64,000 bases of DNA from the NCBI RefSeq assembly GCF_900046475.1, contig NZ_FCOU01000005.1, forward strand, positions 62,001 through 126,000. Reading direction: 5' to 3'. Shown piece after piece: positions 23,788 through 31,892 of the stretch. A model generated the notes under the pieces. It was not told the DNA's origin. It saw only the letters and a program-made list of their open reading frames with translations, and searched no databases. A program made the position numbers and the translations under genes. Source of the DNA: Collinsella ihumii (GTDB lineage Bacteria > Actinomycetota > Coriobacteriia > Coriobacteriales > Coriobacteriaceae). How positions within the stretch are numbered: position 1 is the first letter of the stretch; the number at the start of each line of letters is the position of its first letter.

Positions 23788-25431
23788 CTACTCAAGCGGC
23801 TGCAGGCTTTCCACGATGCAGGCGTACAGATAGTCATCGGTCACGAATACCAGGTCCGAGTTTCCGTCGTTTGCGACCATCTCATCGCGGATGGACTCGT
23901 ACGTGACGTTTCCACCGGTCTGCAGATCGACGATCTCTTCCGCCTCGTCCATCGTGTAGTAGTCGTTCGGATCCGTCGAGTTGGTCATGTAGGCATATCC
24001 GATCAGCCAGCCCCAACGGCGCGCCCACACGGACGCGTAGGTTCCGTCGCCGAGGGCGACATCGCCCAGGCAGGCATAGCCCACATCGCCCACCGCCTGC
24101 GTGGTGCCGCGCTGAACGGTCACGTTGAAAAGCTCGAGATCCGGGTATTTCGCCGAGCACACCGAGACATGGTCGCCATCGACCTGCACGGTCACGCGTC
24201 CGTCCCAATACGAGGGCATATAGAACTCGTAGGAGTCGGCGACCACGTGGCGGGAATCGTAAGACTCCTGCTCCTGCTCCTGCTGCTCCTGCTGGGCCGC
24301 AGCCGCGTCCTCGCGGCGCTGGACGGCGGCGGCACGCAGGGCGTCGGCGTCGGCATGGCCGTCCGCCGTGTCGGCGGCGGCGAGCTGGGCGGCGGCCAGG
24401 ATCTGATCGTCGGTCACCTCGAGCGCATCGATGGGCGTCAGGGTGAAGGAGCCCTGCGATGTAACGTCGACGGCGTCGCCCGGGTTATCGGTCGCCACCG
24501 TGATGTCGAGCACCGTGTCGGGAACCGTGTAGATGGTGCCGTCGGCAGCGATGGGCGAACCGGCAACGGACAGCTGGTAGGAACCCTGGCGCAGCATCAG
24601 GCCGGTGCCCGCCGTCGTGACGTACTGTGTCTCGTCGACGGCTTCGCCCGTGGAGTTGGTGCCCACGACGCGGACCGGCAGGCGCGAGGCGCCCTCGTCG
24701 GTGTTCCACCCCTCGGCCGCCACCGCGATCGTCACACTGTGGAGCGCCTGTGTGGCCTGCTCCGCCTGCTGGGTCGCCTCATCCTGCTGGCGCTGCGCAT
24801 CGAGCGCGTACCACAGGCCTCCCCCGGCAAGGGCCGCCACCGCGATGACTCCGACGACGATGCTGACGGTCTTTCCGACATTCCGGCGCGGCTTCTCTCC
24901 GTCGTCATGCGACGGGGCAGCGGACGGCGCGGGAACGGCGACGCGCGGCATGGGCCCGGTCGATCCCGAGCGCAGGCGCGGGTCGGCGGGGGCGACCGCC
25001 TCGCGAGCAATGTCGACCATCGTCGTGTCGGCGGACGGCTGCGCGCTCGGCGCGGATTGGGGAGACCCCGCGCGCGACCCGAGCAGACGCACGCCGCAAG
25101 CGGGGCAGTACGGGTCGGTAGGGCTGACGGGCGCTCCGCAAGAAGGGCAGACGAGCGCCCGGCGCGTGGGAGTCGCGCCCTGGCCGTCGCCCCACAGCGC
25201 GGCAGCGGCCTGCGCCGCATCGTCGGCCATGGGCACGGCCGCCGGCACGCCGGCCGGCGCGACGGACGCGCCGCAATGCGAGCAGAACAGCGCGCCGGGA
25301 GCAAGCTCCGCCCCGCACTGCGGGCAGACGGCAGCCGAGGCGGCCGCGCCGACCGGCTCGATCTTGGTCCCGCATGAGCTGCAGAACAACGCATCGTCGG
25401 ATATCTCAGCATGACAGGTCGGGCAGATCAT
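23788..25431 (-). CDS. Membrane protein with three zinc ribbons
   Basis: The 547-aa protein starts with three C-x-x-C...C-x-x-C zinc ribbons (C-P-T-C/C-S-S-C, C-P-Q-C/C-S-H-C, C-P-S-C/C-P-A-C) within residues 1-120. A Ser/Pro/Ala-rich linker follows, then one membrane segment (about 183-203), a Gln-rich likely coiled coil, a beta-rich middle domain, a second Q/E-rich coil (about 395-412) and a C-terminal domain. The topology puts the ribbons inside the cell and the rest outside. The ATG at 25431 is preceded by GGAAGGAG; the frame extends slightly upstream without a better start. I cannot name a function; related layouts occur in other Actinobacteria and Firmicutes. Confidence 0.8.
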   Translation of the reverse strand: MICPTCHAEISDDALFCSSCGTKIEPVGAAASAAVCPQCGAELAPGALFCSHCGASVAPAGVPAAVPMADDAAQAAAALWGDGQGATPTRRALVCPSCGAPVSPTDPYCPACGVRLLGSRAGSPQSAPSAQPSADTTMVDIAREAVAPADPRLRSGSTGPMPRVAVPAPSAAPSHDDGEKPRRNVGKTVSIVVGVIAVAALAGGGLWYALDAQRQQDEATQQAEQATQALHSVTIAVAAEGWNTDEGASRLPVRVVGTNSTGEAVDETQYVTTAGTGLMLRQGSYQLSVAGSPIAADGTIYTVPDTVLDITVATDNPGDAVDVTSQGSFTLTPIDALEVTDDQILAAAQLAAADTADGHADADALRAAAVQRREDAAAAQQEQQEQEQESYDSRHVVADSYEFYMPSYWDGRVTVQVDGDHVSVCSAKYPDLELFNVTVQRGTTQAVGDVGYACLGDVALGDGTYASVWARRWGWLIGYAYMTNSTDPNDYYTMDEAEEIVDLQTGGNVTYESIRDEMVANDGNSDLVFVTDDYLYACIVESLQPLE

Positions 25432-25601
25432 CTCGCCTTCTCCTTCCTGCTCAACAATCGGTTCAACAACGATACCACGCCGCACAGACGGTCGGGGGCG
25501 CCCGGCGCAGAATGGACCCCCGTCGCCTCCAAACGACGCGTCCGTCCAAAACCTGTCAAAATGTACCCGTCCTCAACGAGTTGCTATACAAAGGAGCGGC
25601 C

Positions 25602-26051
25602 ATGCATAGAATCCTGTTCATCTGCCACGGCAACATCTGCCGGTCGACGATGGCCCAATCGGTTATGGCCGAGCTTGTGCGCCGTGCGGGCCGCGAGCGG
25701 GAATTCGATATCGACTCCGCCGCCACCAGCTATGAAGAGATCGGCAACCCGCCGCACTGGGGCACCGAGACCAAGCTGCGCGAGATGGGCATACCGCTTG
25801 TCCCGCACCGCGCGCGGATCATCTCGCCCAGCGAGTACGACCGGTGGGATCACATCATATATATGGATGGGGAAAACCGGCGCGGGCTCAAGCGCATCCT
25901 CAAAAGCGACCCCGACGGCAAGGTGAGCCGGCTGCTCGACTGGACCGATCGCCCCGGCGACGTCGCCGATCCCTGGTACACCGGCAACTTCGACGCCACC
26001 TACCGCGACGTCCTCGACGGCTGCACCGCGCTCCTCGCCGCGCTCGACTGA
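25602..26051 (+). CDS. Low-molecular-weight protein-tyrosine phosphatase
   Basis: This 149-aa protein has the phosphatase loop C-H-G-N-I-C-R-S at residues 8-15 (C-x5-R-S) and the catalytic aspartate in the late D-P-W motif near residue 125. The start at 25602 follows AAAGGAG. It hydrolyses phosphotyrosine on proteins. In Gram-positives such enzymes often counter tyrosine kinases of capsule synthesis, but no kinase or capsule gene is near. It stands alone, followed by a hairpin at 26077-26116. Confidence 0.93.
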   Translation: MHRILFICHGNICRSTMAQSVMAELVRRAGREREFDIDSAATSYEEIGNPPHWGTETKLREMGIPLVPHRARIISPSEYDRWDHIIYMDGENRRGLKRILKSDPDGKVSRLLDWTDRPGDVADPWYTGNFDATYRDVLDGCTALLAALD

Positions 26052-26076
26052 AAAACAGCCGATTCATTGCTTTCGC

Positions 26077-26116
26077 GCCTCCCTGCGCAAGGGGTCCGAC
26101 CCTTGCGCAGGGAGGC
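26077..26116 (+). terminator. Hairpin after the tyrosine phosphatase gene
   Basis: A 17-bp perfect stem (26077-26093 with 26100-26116) with a 6-base loop lies 26 bp after the stop codon. It is followed by AAATTCG, without a strong U-run, so termination efficiency is uncertain. Confidence 0.65.
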
Positions 26117-26133
26117 AAATTCGTCGGAAACAT

Positions 26134-26158
26134 GAATAATTCGTTCACCTAATTATTC
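26134..26158 (+). promoter_or_regulatory. Possible operator upstream of the MarR-exporter operon
   Basis: GAATAATT (26134-26141) and AATTATTC (26151-26158) form an inverted repeat with a 9-base spacer. A TTGACT box follows at 26165-26170, but no good -10 at the right distance. AT-rich dyads of this type are common targets of MarR regulators, and the regulator gene starts 80 bp downstream. Weak evidence. Confidence 0.3.
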
Positions 26159-26237
26159 GGTACCTTGACTTGTAGATTCACGGTAGTACCCTTCTTGAGT
26201 CCAACTTGAAAAATCGATAAGGGGAAAGGAGATCTGC

Positions 26238-26735
26238 ATGTGCGATACCGCCGATAGCGATCCGGCGAAACGTCCTGCGTGCGCCGCGCCGGATGCCCCA
26301 CAGCCCAACGACACGCCCGAAGAGGCGCGTGCTCGCCGACTGCTGTGGAACCTCGGCTATTGTGGCCATTACCTGCACTTCCACAGCGGGGGAAGGTCTG
26401 GGCGAGCGGCCATCATCTGCCTTCTGGCCAAAAACGACGGCCAGATGTCTCAACAGGAGCTCGGTGCGTTTTTCGACCTCAAGCCCGGCTCGCTGTCCGA
26501 GATTCTCGCCAAGATCGAAAACGCGGGCCTTATCGAGCGAACGCGCAACCCGGAGGACCGCCGCCAGCTTTCCATCCGCCTGACCCAAAAGGGCACCGAG
26601 GAGGCGGCGCTCGAGCAGGAGCGACGCCTGCGCTTCAGACAGCGGGCGTTTTCCTGCCTGACCACCGAGGAACAGGAGCAGCTCGTCGTCATGCTCGACA
26701 CCATTCGTTCGCATTGGGAGGGATTGAATGATTAA
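26238..26735 (+). CDS. MarR-family transcriptional regulator
   Basis: A 165-aa winged-helix regulator. After a polar, proline-rich N-terminus (1-30), the DNA-binding part shows M-S-Q-Q-E-L-G-A-F-F-D-L-K-P-G-S-L-S near 72-89. It then has the wing signature R-T-R-N-P-E-D-R-R-Q-L near 102-112. The ATG follows AAGGAGATC. Its last 8 bases overlap the start of the first exporter gene (ATGATTAA), so the three genes form one operon. It is probably a repressor of the exporter that responds to a transported compound. Confidence 0.92.
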   Translation: MCDTADSDPAKRPACAAPDAPQPNDTPEEARARRLLWNLGYCGHYLHFHSGGRSGRAAIICLLAKNDGQMSQQELGAFFDLKPGSLSEILAKIENAGLIERTRNPEDRRQLSIRLTQKGTEEAALEQERRLRFRQRAFSCLTTEEQEQLVVMLDTIRSHWEGLND

Positions 26736-28560
26736 AACGCTCATGGGGAGCATCCGCGAATACAAGAAAGCGGCTATCGCCACCCCCATCATCGTGACGG
26801 GCGAGGTGGTGATGGAGGTCGCCATCCCCTTCGTGACCGCCCAGCTCATCAACACCATCCAGCAAGGCGCCACCGTGTCCGAGATGCTGCCTTTCGCCGG
26901 CATCCTCGTCGCCATGGCGCTCGCGTCGCTGTGCTTCGGCATCGGCGCCGGCCTCACCTGCTCTGAGGCGAGCTGCGGCTTTGCCAAGAACCTGCGCCAC
27001 GACGTGTTCGCCGCCGTCCAGCGCTTCAGCTTCGCCAACATCGACCAGTTCTCCAGTTCCTCGCTGGTGACGCGCCTCACCACGGACATCACCAACGTGC
27101 AGCTGGCCTACATGATGATCATCCGCACCGCCATCCGCTGCCCGCTCATCCTCATCTGCGGCATCATCATGGCCTTCATCATGGGCGGCCCCATGGCCAT
27201 CGTGTTCGTCGTCGTGGTGCCCATCCTGGGCTTCGGCCTCTACAAGGTCATCCGCACGGTGCACCCCATCTTCCGCTCGGTGTTCCACAAGTACGACGCG
27301 CTCAACGAGTCCATTGAGGAGAACGTCACCGGCATGCGCGACGTCAAGAGCTACGTGCGTCAGGACTACGAGAAGCAGAAGTTCGGCCGTGCCGCCCAGG
27401 ACGTGTGCGCCGACTTCACGCGCGCCGAGAAGATCCTCGCCTTCAACGCGCCGATGATGAACCTCGCCGTCTTCACGGTGTTCACGATCATCATCCAGTT
27501 CGGCTCCTACCTCATCATCTCCAGCCGCGGCACCGCGCTCAACGTGGGCCAGTTCTCCGCGCTGACCACCTACGGCTTCATGATCCTCATGGCGCTCATG
27601 ATGGTGTCCATGGTGTTCGCCATGATCACCATGGCGCAGGAGTCGGCCGAGCGCATCGTCGAGGTCATCGAGACCGAGCCCACCATCAAGAACCCGGAGC
27701 ACCCCATCACCTTCATGCGCGACGGCTCCATCGACTTCGACAACGTCACCTTCAAGTATTCCGAGAAGGCCGAGCACCGCGCGCTCGCCGAGATCGACCT
27801 GCACATCAAGAGCGGCGAGACCCTGGGCATCATGGGCGGCACCGGATCGGCCAAGACCTCGCTCGTGAACCTCATCAGCCGTCTGTACGACGTGACCGAG
27901 GGCTCCGTGAAGGTCGGCGGCGTGGACGTGCGCGACTACGACCTCGAGTACCTGCGCAACAACGTGGCCGTGGTGCTCCAGAAAAACGTGCTGTTCTCCG
28001 GCACCATCAAGGAGAACCTGCGCTGGGGCGACCCGAACGCCAGCTATGACGAGCTCGTCGAGGTCTGCAAGCTCGCCCAGGCGGACGAGTTCATCCAGGG
28101 CTTCCCGCAGAAGTACGACACCTACATCGAGCAGGGCGGCACCAACGTATCCGGCGGCCAGAAGCAGCGCCTGTGCATCGCGCGCGCCCTGCTGAAGCGC
28201 CCGAAGGTCCTGATTCTCGACGACTCCACGAGCGCCGTCGACACCAAGACCGACGCGCTCATCCGCGAGGGCCTGGCGCAGTACCTGCCCGAGACCACCA
28301 AGATCATCATCGCACAGCGCACGAGCTCCGTCGAGCACGCCGACCGCATCCTGGTGCTCGACAACGGTCATATCGTGGGTCTGGGCACGCACGACGAGCT
28401 CATGCAGACCTGCGACATCTACCGCGACACGTACGAGTCCCAGAACCGCACCAACGACGAGGATACCGAGGCCGCAGCCGTCCACGACGACGCCTCGGCG
28501 CAAAAGGATCCCGCCACGCAAGCCGAAACCGCGAAAGGAGGTGTCGCCGATGAGCATTAA
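26728..28560 (+). CDS. ABC exporter half-transporter, degenerate-site subunit
   Basis: At 610 aa, it has six membrane helices (about 20-310) fused to an ATPase domain. The Walker A is altered (G-G-T-G-S-A-K-T near 368-375, alanine for the last glycine) and the Walker B ends D-D instead of D-E (V-L-I-L-D-D-S-T, near 493-500), so the catalytic glutamate is replaced. The signature V-S-G-G-Q-K-Q-R is intact. This is the pattern of the non-catalytic half of heterodimeric exporters. It overlaps the regulator upstream and its partner downstream (11 bases). The last ~45 residues are polar and alanine-rich. Confidence 0.92.
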   Translation: MIKTLMGSIREYKKAAIATPIIVTGEVVMEVAIPFVTAQLINTIQQGATVSEMLPFAGILVAMALASLCFGIGAGLTCSEASCGFAKNLRHDVFAAVQRFSFANIDQFSSSSLVTRLTTDITNVQLAYMMIIRTAIRCPLILICGIIMAFIMGGPMAIVFVVVVPILGFGLYKVIRTVHPIFRSVFHKYDALNESIEENVTGMRDVKSYVRQDYEKQKFGRAAQDVCADFTRAEKILAFNAPMMNLAVFTVFTIIIQFGSYLIISSRGTALNVGQFSALTTYGFMILMALMMVSMVFAMITMAQESAERIVEVIETEPTIKNPEHPITFMRDGSIDFDNVTFKYSEKAEHRALAEIDLHIKSGETLGIMGGTGSAKTSLVNLISRLYDVTEGSVKVGGVDVRDYDLEYLRNNVAVVLQKNVLFSGTIKENLRWGDPNASYDELVEVCKLAQADEFIQGFPQKYDTYIEQGGTNVSGGQKQRLCIARALLKRPKVLILDDSTSAVDTKTDALIREGLAQYLPETTKIIIAQRTSSVEHADRILVLDNGHIVGLGTHDELMQTCDIYRDTYESQNRTNDEDTEAAAVHDDASAQKDPATQAETAKGGVADEH

Positions 28561-30520
28561 CAGCGATGCCAAGAAGCAGTACGAGGCCAGCCGCCAGAAC
28601 GTCGCCGGCCGCCAGGCGCCCGCAGCGCCCGCACGCGGCGGGCGCGGGAAGACGCTCGGCCGCCTCATCCGCACCCTGTTCACGTTCTATCCCAAGCTTT
28701 TGCCCATCGTGGTCGTGTGCATCGTGGTCCAGGCCATCCTGTCCGCCATGCCCGCCACCTTCATCCAGCGCGCGCTCGAGATCGTGACCGCCACGTGGGA
28801 GTCGGGCGACTGGGCATCGGTGTCCGGCAGCATCACCACCCTCACGCTGACGCTCATCTGCGTGTACGCCGTCACGCTCGCCGCGAACTTCACCCAGACG
28901 CGCCTCATGGCCATCATCACCCAGGGTTCGCTCGAGAAGTTCCGCGAGATGCTGTTCGACCACATGCAGGATCTGCCGATCAGCTACTTCGACCAGCACC
29001 AGCGCGGCGATATCATGAGCTACTACACCAACGATATCGACACCCTGCGCCAGATGATCTCGCAGTCCATGCCCAACATCTGCCTGACAGTCATCACCTG
29101 CTGCTCGGTGATCTGCGTCATGGTGTACTACAGCGTGTGGATGGCGCTCGTCGTCATCCTGGGCGTGTGCTTCATGGCCTACATGACCAAGCAGCTCGGC
29201 GGCCGCTCCGCCCGCAACTTCGTGGCGCAGCAGCATGAGATCTCGGTGGTCGAGGGTCATGTCGAGGAGATCATGAACGGCCAGCGCGTCGTGAAGGTCT
29301 TCTGCCACGAGGACGCCGCGCAGGAGGACTTCGATGTCCGCAACGAGAAACTCTTCCGTGCCGCCCGCGCCGCCAACATGTACACCAACACCCTGGGCCC
29401 CATCCTCATGAACCTGGGCAACCTGATGTACGTCATCGTGGCACTCGCCGGCGGTATCTTCATCGCCTTCGGCACGCCCAACGTGTCCGTGTCCGGCCTG
29501 GCCTTCTCCGTTGCCGTCACCGTGCCGTTCCTCAACATGACCAAGCAGTTCGCCGGCCAGATCGGCCAGATCTCCCAGCAGATCAACGCCGTAGTCATGG
29601 GCCTCGCAGGCGCCGAGCGCATCTTCGAGCTCATGGACGAGGAGCCTGAGCACGACGAGGGCTACGTCACGCTCGTGAACACGAAAATGGAGAACGGCCA
29701 GCTCGTGGAGGTCGAGACGGGCAAGCACACCGGCCGCTGGGCCTGGAAGCACCCGCATCACGACGGCACCGTCGAGCTTGTGCCGCTCGAGGGCGACGTG
29801 CGCCTGTCCCACGTCGACTTCGGCTACAAGCCCGGCCACACCGTGTTGCATGACGTGAGCGTGTGGGCGAAGCCTGGCCAGAAGATCGCCTTCGTGGGCG
29901 CCACCGGTGCCGGCAAGACCACCATCACGAACCTCATCAACCGCTTCTACGACATCGCCGACGGCAAGATCCGCTACGACGGCATCAACATCAACAAGAT
30001 CAAGAAGAACGATCTGCGCCGCTCGCTCGGCATGGTGCTGCAGGACGTGAACCTGTTCACCGGCACCGTCATGGACAACATCCGCTACGGCCGCCTGGAC
30101 GCCACGGACGAGGAGTGCATCGCCGCGGCCAAGCTCGCGGGCGCGCACGGCTTCATCGAGCGCCTGCCCGAGGGCTACAACACGATGCTGACCGACAACG
30201 GCTCCAACCTGTCCCAGGGCCAGCGCCAGCTGCTCTCCATTTCCCGCGCCGCCGTTGCCGACCCGCCCGTCATGATCCTGGACGAGGCCACCTCGAGCAT
30301 CGACACGCGCACCGAGGCCATCGTGCAGCGCGGCATGGACGCCCTGATGAACGGGCGCACCACGTTCGTGATCGCGCACCGTCTGTCGACCGTCCGCAAC
30401 TCCGACGCGATCATCGTGCTCGACCACGGCCGCATCATCGAGCGCGGCAGCCACGACGAGCTGATCGCCAAGCGCGGCACGTACTACCAGCTGTACACCG
30501 GTGCCTTCGAGCTGGAGTAA
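28550..30520 (+). CDS. ABC exporter half-transporter, catalytic subunit
   Basis: A 656-aa membrane-ATPase fusion. The ATPase motifs are canonical in Walker A (G-A-T-G-A-G-K-T, near 450) and Walker B (V-M-I-L-D-E-A-T, near 573, with the catalytic glutamate), but the signature is L-S-Q-G-Q. This complements the partner subunit, giving one active and one degenerate ATP site. The ATG at 28550 has AAAGGAGG at 28534-28541, so I prefer it to the GTG at 28541. A charged insert of about 40 residues (near 365-410) lies between membrane and ATPase domains. Likely a drug, lipid or peptide exporter under MarR control. Confidence 0.92.
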   Translation: MSINSDAKKQYEASRQNVAGRQAPAAPARGGRGKTLGRLIRTLFTFYPKLLPIVVVCIVVQAILSAMPATFIQRALEIVTATWESGDWASVSGSITTLTLTLICVYAVTLAANFTQTRLMAIITQGSLEKFREMLFDHMQDLPISYFDQHQRGDIMSYYTNDIDTLRQMISQSMPNICLTVITCCSVICVMVYYSVWMALVVILGVCFMAYMTKQLGGRSARNFVAQQHEISVVEGHVEEIMNGQRVVKVFCHEDAAQEDFDVRNEKLFRAARAANMYTNTLGPILMNLGNLMYVIVALAGGIFIAFGTPNVSVSGLAFSVAVTVPFLNMTKQFAGQIGQISQQINAVVMGLAGAERIFELMDEEPEHDEGYVTLVNTKMENGQLVEVETGKHTGRWAWKHPHHDGTVELVPLEGDVRLSHVDFGYKPGHTVLHDVSVWAKPGQKIAFVGATGAGKTTITNLINRFYDIADGKIRYDGININKIKKNDLRRSLGMVLQDVNLFTGTVMDNIRYGRLDATDEECIAAAKLAGAHGFIERLPEGYNTMLTDNGSNLSQGQRQLLSISRAAVADPPVMILDEATSSIDTRTEAIVQRGMDALMNGRTTFVIAHRLSTVRNSDAIIVLDHGRIIERGSHDELIAKRGTYYQLYTGAFELE

Positions 30521-30542
30521 CCGATACCCTCATAGCACCTGA

Positions 30543-30579
30543 AGCGGCCCCGTGCATCTCATGGATGCGCGGGGCCGCT
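30543..30579 (+). terminator. Hairpin after the exporter operon
   Basis: A 10-bp GC-rich stem (30543-30552 with 30070 offset by a 17-base loop to 30570-30579) begins 23 bp after the stop. There is no immediate U-run; GTTTTAAA comes about 18 bases later. Confidence 0.55.
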
Positions 30580-30612
30580 CGCATGATGGTGAAATGTTTT
30601 AAACCCTACCGG

Positions 30613-30700
30613 CCCGTTCATTCATGAATGAGCGAGGTGTCGAACAATCGAATCCTGGGCAAACGTCAAAATGGCCTCCGCTCTTTCATGAATGAACGGG
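30613..30700. repeat. 88-bp inverted-repeat element
   Basis: CCCGTTCATTCATGAA (30613-30628) returns as its exact reverse complement at 30685-30700, and the homology continues imperfectly inward for several bases. The interior of 56 bases holds no gene. With the dispersed repeat that follows at 30736, it makes the 400-bp gap between exporter and HAD gene a cluster of repetitive DNA. The rest of the gap (30768-30920) is GC-rich with several short dyads, and I see no gene there. Confidence 0.55.
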
Positions 30701-30735
30701 GGCTTAGGCCAGGCGGTCCGCCGACTGCCCGCTTC

Positions 30736-30767
30736 GGTTGGTTGGGGACGGGTTCGTTCCAACCCAT
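30736..30767. repeat. Dispersed repeat, full copy (inverted orientation)
   Basis: Exact 32-base reverse complement of 16225-16256; the last part also matches positions 1-22. The core is GGGGACGGGTTCGTTCC. Intergenic, between the exporter operon and the HAD phosphatase. Confidence 0.8.
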
Positions 30768-30920
30768 GCCTGGCGTCGCGACGGTTTTTGCGGGAAGGCG
30801 CCGCGGGTGCATATCGGGGACGTACCTTCCGCATGCACTTTTGCATGCTGGGGACACCCCTTCGGCGCGCACGCTCGCGCGAGCCCCTCGAGGTGCCGGG
30901 ACATGCCCCATGAACCCGCG

Positions 30921-31736
30921 CTAGATCAAACCAAAGTGCGCCAGGCCGGTAGCTACGCCGTCGTGCGCGGCGGAATCGGTCACGTAATCGGCCTGCGCCT
31001 TGACGACATCCATGGCGTTGTCCATGGCGATCGATGTCTCGACGGCCCGCAACATGGGGAGGTCGTTCTCAGAGTCGCCGAAGGCGTACGTGTTCTTCGT
31101 GCTGTGGTTCAGCTGCTCCAGCGCCTTCGCGATGCCGAAGGCCTTGTCAATACCCACGGGCCCCGCCTCGCCCGCACCGAGCCCCAGGTTGTAGAACGTG
31201 TAATGGGAGCGCAGGGGCTCGCCCATCTGCTCGACGCGCTCGATCATGTCGCCCGCATAGGAGAACTTGCTGAAGCGCAGGTCCGTAGCGGCGCACAGTT
31301 CCTCCCACGAATGGACGGAGAGCGCACCGGGGATATCGGTGTAGACGCCGCCGTTCGGAAGCAGGGCGGCAGAGCAGTCCGTGCCCTCGAACAGCACCTC
31401 GATGCCCTCCCCCATCAGCCAATCGACCGTCGCGTGCAGAAGGTCGAGGTCGATCGTCCGCTCGAACACCTTACGCCCCTCGAAAAACAGACATGCACCG
31501 GACGATGTGATGAGTCCGGTCGGATTGAGATCGAGAAGCCCCTGGTTGATCAGGTTGCGAGGACGGCCCGTGCAGATAAACGACAGATTCCCCCGCGCGT
31601 GAAGGCGCTCGAACGCTCGCTTCACCCCCGGCGTCACCTGCGCGTGCGCAACGTTTTGCGCCGCATTGGCGTCTGGGTCGTGCCAGATGAGCGTCCCGTC
31701 AACATCGAAGAACGCCACGGCAGGGGCATCGTACAT
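30921..31736 (-). CDS. HAD-superfamily hydrolase, Cof type
   Basis: A 271-aa phosphatase of the Cof/IIB HAD group. The nucleophile motif is F-F-D-V-D-G-T-L (D11 and D13) and motif II is I-C-T-G-R. Motif IV is G-D-S-E-N-D-L-P-M-L near 218, and the large cap lies between II and III. Such enzymes dephosphorylate sugar phosphates or flavin/pyridoxal phosphates; the substrate here cannot be told. The ATG follows AAGGGAGA. It is divergent from the rRNA methyltransferase gene. Confidence 0.9.
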   Translation of the reverse strand: MYDAPAVAFFDVDGTLIWHDPDANAAQNVAHAQVTPGVKRAFERLHARGNLSFICTGRPRNLINQGLLDLNPTGLITSSGACLFFEGRKVFERTIDLDLLHATVDWLMGEGIEVLFEGTDCSAALLPNGGVYTDIPGALSVHSWEELCAATDLRFSKFSYAGDMIERVEQMGEPLRSHYTFYNLGLGAGEAGPVGIDKAFGIAKALEQLNHSTKNTYAFGDSENDLPMLRAVETSIAMDNAMDVVKAQADYVTDSAAHDGVATGLAHFGLI

Positions 31737-31767
31737 GGGTATCTGTCTCCCTTCTTGTCGCTCGCTT

Positions 31768-31778
31768 CATCATATAAT
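31768..31778. promoter_or_regulatory. Overlapping divergent -10 elements
   Basis: TATAAT on the plus strand (31773-31778) and TATGAT on the minus strand (31769-31774) overlap in the 156-bp gap between the divergent HAD and methyltransferase genes. No good -35 is seen for either. The two promoters would exclude each other if both are used. Confidence 0.35.
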
Positions 31779-31892
31779 GGTGCGATGCCGATAGCGGCAT
31801 CATCTTGCGCGCTCTTCAGCGCATCTCCATTCGCCCGCGCCATATCCGTACGATCCCGCGCGCCGCGCACCATCCATCCAGAAAGGCCCCTC

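Noticed and set aside
26689-30454. Long minus-strand open frames (over 660 codons) across the first exporter pair
   Set aside because: Antisense of two clear ABC genes; low-complexity H/D/G/V/A-rich products.
30738-31892. Possible 385-residue N-terminal extension of the rRNA methyltransferase
   Set aside because: The frame is open but overlaps the HAD gene on the other strand and a repeat; the ATG at 31893 has a ribosome binding site and matches the family start.
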